Under the pieces are notes generated by a model, which did no database searches, had not been told where the DNA came from, and saw only the letters and a program-made list of their open reading frames with translations. This document shows positions 1-5,909 of a DNA stretch of 11,441 bases, one piece after another. Within the stretch, counting starts at the first letter, position 1, and every line of letters begins with the position of its first letter. Source of the DNA: Deltaproteobacteria bacterium (GTDB taxonomy: Bacteria; Desulfobacterota; GWC2-55-46); the NCBI GenBank assembly GCA_016218095.1, contig JACREV010000156.1:1-11441 (forward strand), read 5' to 3'. The position numbers and the translations under genes were made by a program.

Positions 1-53
1 AAGAGCCTTCCGACGCGCCCCCTTACCCGGGCGTTAAAGTAGCTAAGGTCCAT
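1..53 (-). CDS. ntpC: V/A-type ATP synthase subunit C, N-terminal fragment (runs off the window)
   Basis: Only the first 17 complete codons are in the window. They read MDLSYFNARVRGRVGRL, which resembles the N-terminus of the bacterial/archaeal V/A-ATPase C subunit (V-ATPase d / AC39 family), where an NARVR motif near the start is usual. In the family this subunit sits on the rotor c-ring and links it to the central stalk. The ATG is at 53-51. Its GAGG ribosome binding site overlaps the stop codon of subunit E, with 6 nt to the ATG, so translation is probably coupled. The position directly after E matches the Thermus order (G-I-L-E-C-F-A-B-D). The call rests on a very short match plus gene order. 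Confidence 0.75.
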   Translation of the reverse strand, partial: MDLSYFNARVRGRVGRL

Positions 54-61
54 TCAAAACC

Positions 62-631
62 TCATTCAAATAGCATCGCGTCTATCCTCGGCAGAAGGGC
101 CCTTTGCGCCCTCTTCAGCCGGGACTCGATCGTATTGTCGAATACGATCTTTTTGTCCGTTGAGACGAATATAACGCCTAAGGAAACGCTCGAGTCCCCC
201 TTCACCTCGCCCCAGCCGTCCTTTATGGCGCCTGCGTCAGACGGGTTCACGAGTATCACTGGCCTCTCAACGGACCTTCGGGCCCAGTCGTTTTTGAGCT
301 CCTCGTAGAGCCTTGCGACAAGCGCCTCTCTCTTCTCCACGGGGAGCCCTTCGAGCCTTTTCAGCGTTTCTTCAAAGACTTTTTCGATCAGGCCCTCCCT
401 CACCTTGAGGGAGAGGCCGCGGGCAAAGGTGCGCGCGGAGTTGACCACGGAGGCCCTCTTTTTTTCAAGCTCCACGGCAAGGGATCTAAGCCTCGCATCC
501 TTGAAGTCGGAGACCTCCCTTTCCACGGCAAAGGAGGTCTGCCTCGCCGCGTCCTCGGCCTCGTCGATTATCCGGGCGGCTTGTACAGAGGCGTCCTCCT
601 CTATGGCCTTGAGTAGCGCGTCCTCCGGCAT
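62..631 (-). CDS. ntpE: V/A-type ATP synthase subunit E (peripheral stalk)
   Basis: The 189-aa protein is of normal length for subunit E, which pairs with subunit H/G to form the peripheral stalk holding the A3B3 head against the membrane part. Residues 1 to about 100 are charged and Ala/Glu/Arg-rich, as expected for the long N-terminal helix that coils with the partner subunit. Residues 105-189 form the globular head-binding domain. The C-terminal signature LGVIFVSTDKKIVFDNTIES (151-170) is the recognisable family motif, with the DNT triplet at 165-167, and is followed by the final helix ending LLPRIDAMLFE. The ATG at 631 has an AGGAG site 5 nt upstream. The gene starts 10 nt after the K stop and ends 8 nt before the C start, so it is part of one operon. 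No anomaly was seen. Confidence 0.93.
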   Translation of the reverse strand: MPEDALLKAIEEDASVQAARIIDEAEDAARQTSFAVEREVSDFKDARLRSLAVELEKKRASVVNSARTFARGLSLKVREGLIEKVFEETLKRLEGLPVEKREALVARLYEELKNDWARRSVERPVILVNPSDAGAIKDGWGEVKGDSSVSLGVIFVSTDKKIVFDNTIESRLKRAQRALLPRIDAMLFE

Positions 632-641
632 ACCCGCTCCT

Positions 642-851
642 TTAGCTTATGATAAGGTATGCGACGACGAAGCCGAGGAGCACCATCGTCTCGGGTATGG
701 CGACGAGGATGATGATGGTGCCCGTCAGCTCCGGCCTCTCGGCGAGCGCCCCTCCGCCGGCGGCGCCTATCTTGGACTGCGCCCAGGCCGTCGCGAGCGC
801 CGGTATGCCTATGGCAAGCGCCGCCGCGAGCGCGATTAGTCCTTTTTCCAT
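642..851 (-). CDS. ntpK: V/A-type ATP synthase subunit K (proteolipid c-ring subunit, single hairpin)
   Basis: The 69-aa, very hydrophobic protein has two transmembrane helices (about residues 3-26 and 43-68) joined by a short polar loop, ALAERPE (35-41). Such subunits form the rotating membrane ring that carries ions through the ATPase. The ion-binding carboxylate is Glu54 in AIPETMVLLGF (51-61). This is the one-hairpin form, as in most archaea, not the duplicated 16-kDa form of Enterococcus and eukaryotes. Lined up with Enterococcus hirae NtpK from memory, Thr55 matches a Na+ ligand and Gln25 may match another. Met56 and Leu59 replace the Gln and Tyr of that site, so ion specificity (H+ or Na+) is open. 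The ATG at 851 has the strongest Shine-Dalgarno of this operon (AGGAGG, spacing 5 nt) and lies 30 nt after the subunit I stop, which fits a subunit needed in many copies. Confidence 0.93.
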   Translation of the reverse strand: MEKGLIALAAALAIGIPALATAWAQSKIGAAGGGALAERPELTGTIIILVAIPETMVLLGFVVAYLIIS

Positions 852-881
852 ATGAACCTCCTAAAGATTGATATCAGCCGT

Positions 882-2759
882 TTATCTCTTCCTGAAAGGC
901 GAGTACCTCCTGCCCCCGCCCTCGTAGAACTTGCTGAAGAACTCGACGTACTGAAGCCTCATCGACTGTATCGAAGGGCTCAGAACGCACAAGAGGAGGT
1001 TGAGCGCGTGGATGAGCCCCGCGACGACGACCCCCATGACGAGGTTATCCGACAGAGACCCTATCCTGTTCGCGACAAGCGCCATGACGACGGAGGCCGT
1101 GCCGACCGCCATGAGCCTGACGTACGAGATGATGTTGCCGAGCGCCTTTATGAACTCGAGGGGTCCGAGCACCCCCTCTATCACGGTAAGGGCTATGAAG
1201 GAACCGGCGAGTATCGCAAGCCCGGGCGTAAAGAGCCCGCTTGGGAGGTATCCGAAGACTATCCCCATGATGGCGAGAAAAGAGACGACCGATATGAGAT
1301 AGAAGGCCTTGCCCGCGGCCTCCTTCGCGCGCCCCCTCATCATCCTGTTCACGGCCCCGATGACGATGCCGAGGAGGACGTGCCCTATGCCTATGCCTAT
1401 GGTAAGGACCATGAGGGTCTTTAGCGCCTTGATCCTGTCGAGAATGACGGGGTGGAGGACGCCGAGCCTCTCCCCGAGGTCGCCGAAGAACTCCCCGAAG
1501 AGGAACCCGAAGGCTATGGCGGGGAGACTGCTTATGACGAGGACCGAGGCGAGGTCGCGGAGCGTCGCATTATCCCTGAAGCGTCTTTTGAGATAGAGGC
1601 TTACCAGGAGTATTATGAGCCCGTATCCGATGTCGGCGACGATAAGCCCCCAGAAGGCCGGGAAGAAGACCGCCACATAGATCGTCGGGTCCGTGGAGCC
1701 GTACCTGGGCGGCGGCAGGGCCCCGAGGAAAACCTCGAACGGTTTCAGAAACCCCGGGTTTTTTATGCAGACCGGGACGAGGTCCATCTCCCTCTCCTCT
1801 ATCTCGAGGACCCTTATAAGGACCTTCTCGCCGAAAAGGGACGCGAACCTTTCTTTCAGGCCCTCGAACCCGGCGACCGGGACCCAGCCCTCTATGACGA
1901 AGGCGAAGCGGGACTGCGCCGCATATGAGAGGACGCCTATCTCGTCGATCGCATCCTCCACGGCGCGATAAAGCCCCTGGAGCGTCCCGTACCACCTCCA
2001 TGAGACGTCGCCGAGCTCCCTTTCTACCACCCTTATGAGCCCGGGGAGCTCGGCCTTCCTCCTGCCCATGCGTTTAAGGGCGGAGATGAGCGGGAGCTCG
2101 GCGTACTCTTCAGGGAGCTTCACCTCGCTTATCGCCTTGCCTGTAAGGAGGTACCTTACCTTCGACTCGAACTCGCGGGGGTATGTGAGGACGATCCCGA
2201 TGGTCGACTCGTCGAGCTCCCTTACATATATCTGGTATGCGCCTTCGGTGATCCTGGCGACCTCGGAGTCGAGCAGGCCGGAGACGTCCTCGCGGGTCTT
2301 TTCTATCGTGAGTCCGACTATATCGAAGTTCTTAAGCCCCCCGAGCCTCGATACGATGGGCGCGAAGCCCTTAAGGAGCCTCTCGTACCTGTTTACGGTG
2401 GATAGCTCCTCAAACAGCCCGTCGAGGCTTGCGCGGAGCTCCTTTACCTTCTCTTCAATCGGGGCGGCCTCTTCGAGGAGCTTCCGTATCTCCTCTCCGC
2501 CGACGCGCGCGGGTCTCCACGTCTCGGGGGGGGGCAGGAGCGCGATCAGGTTTTTGAGCCTTTCAGCCGCTTTATCGAGGAAGGCGCGCTCTCCGAGCTT
2601 ATCCTTCTCCATCGGGAGCCGGGAAAGAAACTCCTTTCCCGAGAGCCCGGCTGTGCCTGTCTCTATATGGACGACCGCGGCGGCGTGAAGGGCCCTCACG
2701 CACTCGTCGAGATAGTTTTTAGGCCCGATGATCTGGACCTTACGCATCTTCTCAATCAA
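882..2759 (-). CDS. ntpI: V/A-type ATP synthase subunit I (membrane stator, a-subunit)
   Basis: The 625-aa protein matches the two-part layout of subunit I, the stator that provides the ion half-channels beside the c-ring. Residues 1 to about 340 are the cytoplasmic arm that binds the peripheral stalks, starting with the family motif KVQIIGPKNYLDE (7-19). Residues 358-595 contain about seven membrane helices. Conserved features include FLFGEFFGD (419-427), the ion-channel arginine in ISYVRLMAVG (Arg548), and a second conserved Arg601 before QYVEFFSKFY. The usual GD(V/A)G(H/Y)G motif reads ADIGYG (375-380). The chosen start is TTG at 2759: a GGAGG lies exactly 5 nt upstream and the resulting MIEKM resembles family N-termini. 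The next ATG is residue 5, which is badly spaced from that GGAGG. The TTG start overlaps the upstream gene's end by 8 nt. Confidence 0.93.
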   Translation of the reverse strand: MIEKMRKVQIIGPKNYLDECVRALHAAAVVHIETGTAGLSGKEFLSRLPMEKDKLGERAFLDKAAERLKNLIALLPPPETWRPARVGGEEIRKLLEEAAPIEEKVKELRASLDGLFEELSTVNRYERLLKGFAPIVSRLGGLKNFDIVGLTIEKTREDVSGLLDSEVARITEGAYQIYVRELDESTIGIVLTYPREFESKVRYLLTGKAISEVKLPEEYAELPLISALKRMGRRKAELPGLIRVVERELGDVSWRWYGTLQGLYRAVEDAIDEIGVLSYAAQSRFAFVIEGWVPVAGFEGLKERFASLFGEKVLIRVLEIEEREMDLVPVCIKNPGFLKPFEVFLGALPPPRYGSTDPTIYVAVFFPAFWGLIVADIGYGLIILLVSLYLKRRFRDNATLRDLASVLVISSLPAIAFGFLFGEFFGDLGERLGVLHPVILDRIKALKTLMVLTIGIGIGHVLLGIVIGAVNRMMRGRAKEAAGKAFYLISVVSFLAIMGIVFGYLPSGLFTPGLAILAGSFIALTVIEGVLGPLEFIKALGNIISYVRLMAVGTASVVMALVANRIGSLSDNLVMGVVVAGLIHALNLLLCVLSPSIQSMRLQYVEFFSKFYEGGGRRYSPFRKR

Positions 2760-3075
2760 TCGGGCCTCCGGAGAGGGTCCGCATCACCTCTTCTATCGCC
2801 TTTTCCTTCCTCGCCTCTCCCTTTTGTTCAAGCGCCTCGGCGTCCCTCTTGCCCGCCTCCTCGATAGACGAGACCTCTTTTTTGAGCCCCTCCTCGGATT
2901 TGTCGGAGAGTCCCTTCAATTCCGCGTCTATTCCCTTGAGTCTCACGGCCTTGAGCTCTCTCGCGCTTTTGATAGACGCTTCCCTGATGACAGAGGCCCT
3001 CTTTTTGGCCTCGTTGATAAGGGCCTCCATCGCCTCTTCCTTCTTTTTGAGCTCATCGAGTATGTCAACGGCCAT
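2752..3075 (-). CDS. V/A-type ATP synthase subunit H/G (peripheral-stalk coiled coil)
   Basis: The protein has 107 aa from the chosen ATG at 3075, or 113 aa from an in-frame ATG at 3093. It is almost entirely charged, helical sequence rich in Lys, Glu and Ala (EEAMEALINEAKKRASVIRE and onward), as in the small coiled-coil subunit (H in archaea, G in Thermus) that pairs with subunit E. Recognition rests on length, composition and place: it lies directly before subunit I, as in Thermus. The 3075 start has a strong GGAGG 4 nt upstream and gives the family-like opening MAVDILDELKKKEEA. The 3093 ATG overlaps the stop of the upstream ComEA-like gene (ATGA) but has only a weak site. Both starts could be used. 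Its end overlaps the TTG start of subunit I by 8 nt. Confidence 0.82.
   Translation of the reverse strand: MAVDILDELKKKEEAMEALINEAKKRASVIREASIKSARELKAVRLKGIDAELKGLSDKSEEGLKKEVSSIEEAGKRDAEALEQKGEARKEKAIEEVMRTLSGGPID
2765..2769 (-). promoter_or_regulatory. Ribosome binding site for the TTG start of subunit I
   Basis: A GGAGG lies inside the last codons of the H/G subunit gene, 5 nt before TTG at 2759. The next ATG (2747) would be 17 nt away, so this site decides in favour of the TTG start. Confidence 0.7.
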
Positions 3076-3079
3076 TGGA

Positions 3080-3084
3080 CCTCC
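3080..3084 (-). promoter_or_regulatory. Ribosome binding site for the H/G subunit
   Basis: A GGAGG lies 4 nt before the ATG at 3075 and just inside the possible longer reading frame that begins at 3093. It favours the shorter protein. Confidence 0.6.
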
Positions 3085-3089
3085 GAGAC

Positions 3090-3497
3090 TCATCTTGTCC
3101 CCCTGGATGGAGAGACGATTGCGTATTTACGGACCTTCTCTAATCTGACTTTACCAATCGATCTTACCGCTGTCAATTCATCGACCGAGCTAAAGCCGCC
3201 CGTCTCAAGCCTTTTTTCGATGATCCTCTCGGCGGTCCTGGGGCCTATCGTCGGGAGGAGCATAAGCTCCTCTTTTGATGCCTTGTTCAAGTCTATCGGA
3301 AAACCGGGGAGTGTGGAGGAGGATATGGAATAAGTCTTAATGGACGGGTCTTGCTGAGGCAGGGCCGGGGCAGAGAGATGGATGTTATTTATGGCTGAGG
3401 CAGGGGGCTTGCTTCTGAAAGGCGAGGGATGCAGAAAGGTTATGGCGAGGAGAACAAGGGAGAGGACTATGAACGCTCCGTATCTGGCTCTGTCCAT
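3090..3497 (-). CDS. Membrane-anchored ComEA-like helix-hairpin-helix protein
   Basis: The 135-aa protein has a hydrophobic stretch at residues 7-22, preceded by Arg residues, that looks like a signal anchor or uncleaved signal peptide. No lipobox cysteine was seen. A Ser/Pro-rich linker (about 25-67) leads to a ComEA-type DNA-binding domain: IDLNKASKEELMLLPTIG (68-85), then two helix-hairpin-helix motifs, LPTIGPRTAERI (81-92) and VRSIGKVRLEKV (111-122). ComEA proteins bind incoming double-stranded DNA outside the cytoplasmic membrane during natural transformation. Proteins of this shape are common in bacteria without shown competence, so the DNA-uptake role is inferred. An in-frame stop lies 15 nt before the ATG at 3497, so this is the true 5' end, although I see no good Shine-Dalgarno. 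Its TGA overlaps the upstream candidate ATG of the H/G gene, placing it at the head of the V-ATPase operon. Confidence 0.85.
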   Translation of the reverse strand: MDRARYGAFIVLSLVLLAITFLHPSPFRSKPPASAINNIHLSAPALPQQDPSIKTYSISSSTLPGFPIDLNKASKEELMLLPTIGPRTAERIIEKRLETGGFSSVDELTAVRSIGKVRLEKVRKYAIVSPSRGTR

Positions 3498-3578
3498 GCT
3501 CGTATGGGCTCAATTGAAAGGCCTTGGATCAGTGCATGTAGCTTATATCGGAAAAGGAGGTTTTGGATTGTGTTGGAT

Positions 3579-3602
3579 AGCCGGGACTTTCCAGTCCCGG
3601 CT
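3579..3602 (-). other. Perfect 10-bp stem-loop with GGAA tetraloop in the cimA-comEA gap
   Basis: On the minus strand, AGCCGGGACT pairs perfectly with AGTCCCGGCT around a GGAA loop, a GNRA-type tetraloop that would stabilise an RNA hairpin. It begins 54 nt after the cimA stop and ends 81 nt before the ComEA-like start, inside a 158-nt gap (3498-3655) that is more AT-rich than the genes and otherwise holds no feature I can support. No run of T follows it on the minus strand, so it is not a standard intrinsic terminator. It could be an mRNA 3'-end stabiliser, an attenuator before the V-ATPase operon or a dispersed palindromic repeat. A weak -10-like TATAAG on the minus strand (3542-3547) has no convincing -35 partner. 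Confidence 0.7.
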
Positions 3603-3655
3603 TTAAAGCATTTATTGATTAATAGCTGACAGCGCCTATCGTTTACACCGGGGTG

Positions 3656-5236
3656 TTAACCCTTCCTCCCCTTCTTCCGCTTCCTGTCCTTGAAGAGCTT
3701 GTATTCGAGGGAATCGACAAGCGCCTGCCAGCTCGCCTCTATCACGTTGTCGGATACGCCCACCGTCCCCCACTTATCCACCCCGTCGCCGGATTCGACC
3801 AGGACGCGGACCCTTGCGGCGGTCCCCTGTACTCCCGCGAGCACCCTTACCTTGAAGTCGAGGAGCTTTACTTCCTTGAGGTTCGGGTAGAACCTCTCAA
3901 GGGCCTTTCGTAGCGCCGCGTCGAGCGCGTTTACCGGGCCGCTGCCTTCAGCCGCCGTGTGTTCGATCTCCCCGTCTACCTCGAGCTTTATAGTGGCCTC
4001 GGCAAACGGCGGCTCGTCTTCCCTCTTCTTCTCGTCTATCACCCTGAAGCCGAGGAGCCTGAAGTACCTCTCCTTTTTCTTCAAGGCCTTCTGCATGAGG
4101 AGCTCGAAGGAGGCCTCGGCCCCTTCGTACTGAAAGCCCTGGTGCTCAAGCAGCTTAAGCTCCGTCAGCACGTCCCTTACGACGTCGGATGAGCTCTCGA
4201 TATCGACCCCGTATTCCTCTGCCTTGTATACGATGTTCGATCTCCCCGAGAGGTCGGATACGAGCACCCGCTGGTGGTTGCCGACGAGCTCGGGCCTTAT
4301 GTGCTCGTATGTGAGGGGGCTCTTTACGACCGCGCTCACGTGCACCCCGCCCTTGTGCGCGAATGCGCTTTCCCCGACATAGGGCTGGTGCTTCTGGTGC
4401 GGGAGGTTCGCGAGCTCGTATATGAGGCGCGCGGTGTCCCGGAGCTTCTTCAAACGCTCAGAGCTTATGCAGTCTATCCCCATCTTGAGCTTGAGCGCCG
4501 GTATTATCGAACAGAGGTTGGCGTTCCCGCACCTCTCGCCGAAGCCGTTAAGCGTACCCTGTACCATCGTCGCCCCGGCCTTTACGGCGGTAAGGGTGTT
4601 CGCTACCGCCGTTTCGGAGTCGTTGTGGGCGTGTATGCCGAGCGGTGTGTAGCCCCCCCTCTTTACGGCCTCCATGATGTCTGCGACCTCGAAGGGGAGC
4701 GTCCCGCCGTTCGTGTCGCAAAGGACTATATAATCGGCGCCGGCATCGAAGGCGGCCCTTACTGTCTTGAGCGCGTACTCGGGGTCGTCCTTATATCCGT
4801 CGAAGAAGTGCTCTGCGTCGTAGAAGACCTCGCCCGTCCTCTTTTTGAGGTACGCGACCGAATCGAATATCATCTCGAGGTTCTCGGAGAGCGAGACCCG
4901 GAGGGCCTTCACTACATGGAGTTTCCAGGACTTCCCGAATACGGTTATGGCAGGGGAGCGCGAGTCCAGCAGGGCCTTAAGATTGGCGTCGTCCTTTGCC
5001 CTGACTCCAGCCCTCCTCGTCGAGCCGAAGGAAACAAGGGTTGAATTGGAAAGTTTCTGGGCCCGCATGGCCTTGAAGAACTCGATGTCGCGCGGGTTCG
5101 AGCCGGGCCAGCCGCCCTCGATGTAATGGACGCCAAGGTCGTCGAGCTTATCGGCTATGCGGACCTTGTCCTCGACCGAGAACGAGATGTCCTCTGCCTG
5201 CGTGCCGTCCCTGAGTGTGGTGTCGTAGAGCTTCAA
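3656..5236 (-). CDS. cimA: (R)-citramalate synthase
   Basis: This enzyme condenses pyruvate with acetyl-CoA to (R)-citramalate, the entry step of the threonine-independent route to isoleucine via 2-oxobutyrate. The 526-aa length and the opening KLYDTTLRDGTQAEDISF match the Geobacter-type citramalate synthase family, not LeuA or homocitrate synthase, but only an assay separates these with certainty. The TIM-barrel catalytic domain (about 1-275) carries the metal ligand Asp10 next to Arg9, the HAHND motif (His202, His204), and GFGERCGNANL (231-241, with Asn238). GGVHVSAV (296-303) lies in the linker region. Residues about 385-515 form the LeuA-type regulatory domain, the usual site of feedback inhibition. 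The start is TTG at 5236: a stop lies 12 nt upstream in frame, no ATG or GTG lies between, and the only nearby Shine-Dalgarno-like AGG is weak. The C-terminus is very basic (KDRKRKKGRKG). Confidence 0.93.
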   Translation of the reverse strand: MKLYDTTLRDGTQAEDISFSVEDKVRIADKLDDLGVHYIEGGWPGSNPRDIEFFKAMRAQKLSNSTLVSFGSTRRAGVRAKDDANLKALLDSRSPAITVFGKSWKLHVVKALRVSLSENLEMIFDSVAYLKKRTGEVFYDAEHFFDGYKDDPEYALKTVRAAFDAGADYIVLCDTNGGTLPFEVADIMEAVKRGGYTPLGIHAHNDSETAVANTLTAVKAGATMVQGTLNGFGERCGNANLCSIIPALKLKMGIDCISSERLKKLRDTARLIYELANLPHQKHQPYVGESAFAHKGGVHVSAVVKSPLTYEHIRPELVGNHQRVLVSDLSGRSNIVYKAEEYGVDIESSSDVVRDVLTELKLLEHQGFQYEGAEASFELLMQKALKKKERYFRLLGFRVIDEKKREDEPPFAEATIKLEVDGEIEHTAAEGSGPVNALDAALRKALERFYPNLKEVKLLDFKVRVLAGVQGTAARVRVLVESGDGVDKWGTVGVSDNVIEASWQALVDSLEYKLFKDRKRKKGRKG

Positions 5237-5274
5237 GTGAAAGACCTATGGTTAAGGTATTAGATACTATTAAA

Positions 5275-5300
5275 CTTCCCCTCCCCCGTCGAGGGGGAAG
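5275..5300. repeat. Short C/G-rich palindrome between lysC and cimA
   Basis: CTTCCCCTC is mirrored by GAGGGGGAAG with a short loop and one extra G. It shares its CTTCCCC ends with the larger element at 5317-5403 and probably belongs to the same kind of dispersed palindromic repeat. It lies 38 nt before the cimA start in the transcribed direction. Confidence 0.7.
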
Positions 5301-5316
5301 AGTGGACTATCTGTGA

Positions 5317-5403
5317 CTTCCCCCTTTCCTAAAGGGGGATTGAGGGGGATTATAAAATTCAGATAATCTCCCCCGACCCCTCTTTAGAAAAGAGGGGGGG
5401 AAG
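5317..5403. repeat. 87-nt imperfect palindrome made of two inverted copies of a C-rich repeat
   Basis: The left arm (5317-5353) and the reverse complement of the right arm (5363-5403) are clearly related: both start CTTCCCCC, contain CTAAAG, then two G-runs, and end GATTAT. They are joined by a 9-nt AT-rich spacer, AAAATTCAG. Each arm also contains its own hairpin with a perfect 9-bp stem and 3-nt loop: TCCCCCTTT/AAAGGGGGA (5319-5339) and CCCCTCTTT/AAAGAGGGG (5377-5397). The element begins 2 nt after the lysC stop codon. No open reading frame, target-site duplication or T-tract was recognised. REP/BIME-like or MITE-like origin is inferred. If transcribed, it would form a large RNA structure between lysC and cimA. 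Confidence 0.85.
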
Positions 5404-5405
5404 GG

Positions 5406-5909
5406 CTACCCCTTTTCTTCCACTATCTCGTTCGTCCCGAGCCCGAAGGCGTCGTGGAGGACGCGGACCGCGAGCTCGGTGTACTTTACGTCTATGACGC
5501 AGGAGACCTTTATCTCGGAGGTCGATATCATCTGGATGTTGATGCCTTCGTTCGCCAATACCTCGAACATCTTCGACGCCACCCCGGCGTGGCTCCTCAT
5601 CCCCGCGCCTATTATCGAGACCTTCGAGATGTTCGGGTCGCCCACGACCTCCTCGGCGCCGATGACCGCGGCGGTGGATTCCTTTATGAGTTTAAGCGCG
5701 CGCTTGTAGTCGGCGTTCGAGACCGTGAAGGTGAGATCGGTGTGCGCGTCGTGGCTTATGTTCTGTACTATCATGTCGACGTTTATGCCCTCTTCGGTAA
5801 GGGGCCTGAAGAGCTTCGCCGCTATCCCCGGCCTGTCCGGCACACGGAGGACCGATATCTTCGCCTCGCCCTTGTTGTAGGTGACCCCGGATACCACGAC
5901 CTTTTCCAT
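5406..5909 (-). CDS. Putative in-frame beta subunit of aspartate kinase (ACT domains only)
   Basis: An internal ATG at codon 247 of lysC, inside KEDKEMEKVVVSGV, is preceded by a full AAGGAGG 8 nt upstream. Translation from it would give a 167-aa protein made only of the two ACT regulatory domains. Heterotetrameric (alpha2beta2) aspartate kinases in Bacillus subtilis, Corynebacterium glutamicum and Thermus use exactly this arrangement: an in-frame internal start at nearly the same place gives the regulatory beta subunit. The site and spacing are seen in the sequence. The product is inferred. The AAG-GAG codons also fit the protein's Lys-Glu, so chance cannot be excluded. Confidence 0.6.
   Translation of the reverse strand: MEKVVVSGVTYNKGEAKISVLRVPDRPGIAAKLFRPLTEEGINVDMIVQNISHDAHTDLTFTVSNADYKRALKLIKESTAAVIGAEEVVGDPNISKVSIIGAGMRSHAGVASKMFEVLANEGINIQMISTSEIKVSCVIDVKYTELAVRVLHDAFGLGTNEIVEEKG

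Noticed and set aside
1381..1403. Short CTATGC tandem repeat inside subunit I
   Set aside because: It simply encodes the Gly-Ile repeat of a membrane helix (GIGIGIG); nothing suggests a contingency locus.
3498..3655. Promoter for the ComEA-V-ATPase operon
   Set aside because: The region is AT-rich and has a TATAAG-like box, but no paired -35 at proper spacing could be supported.
3641..3660. Imperfect hairpin GTTAACAC/GTGTAAAC over the cimA stop
   Set aside because: Eight pairs with one mismatch and no T-tract; too weak to call a terminator.
5275..5403. CRISPR array
   Set aside because: The repeats are inverted, unequal and lack spacers of regular length; no cas gene is nearby.
5317..5403. 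Intrinsic terminator of lysC
   Set aside because: Hairpins are strong but no T-run follows any stem on the minus strand, so transcription stop cannot be claimed.
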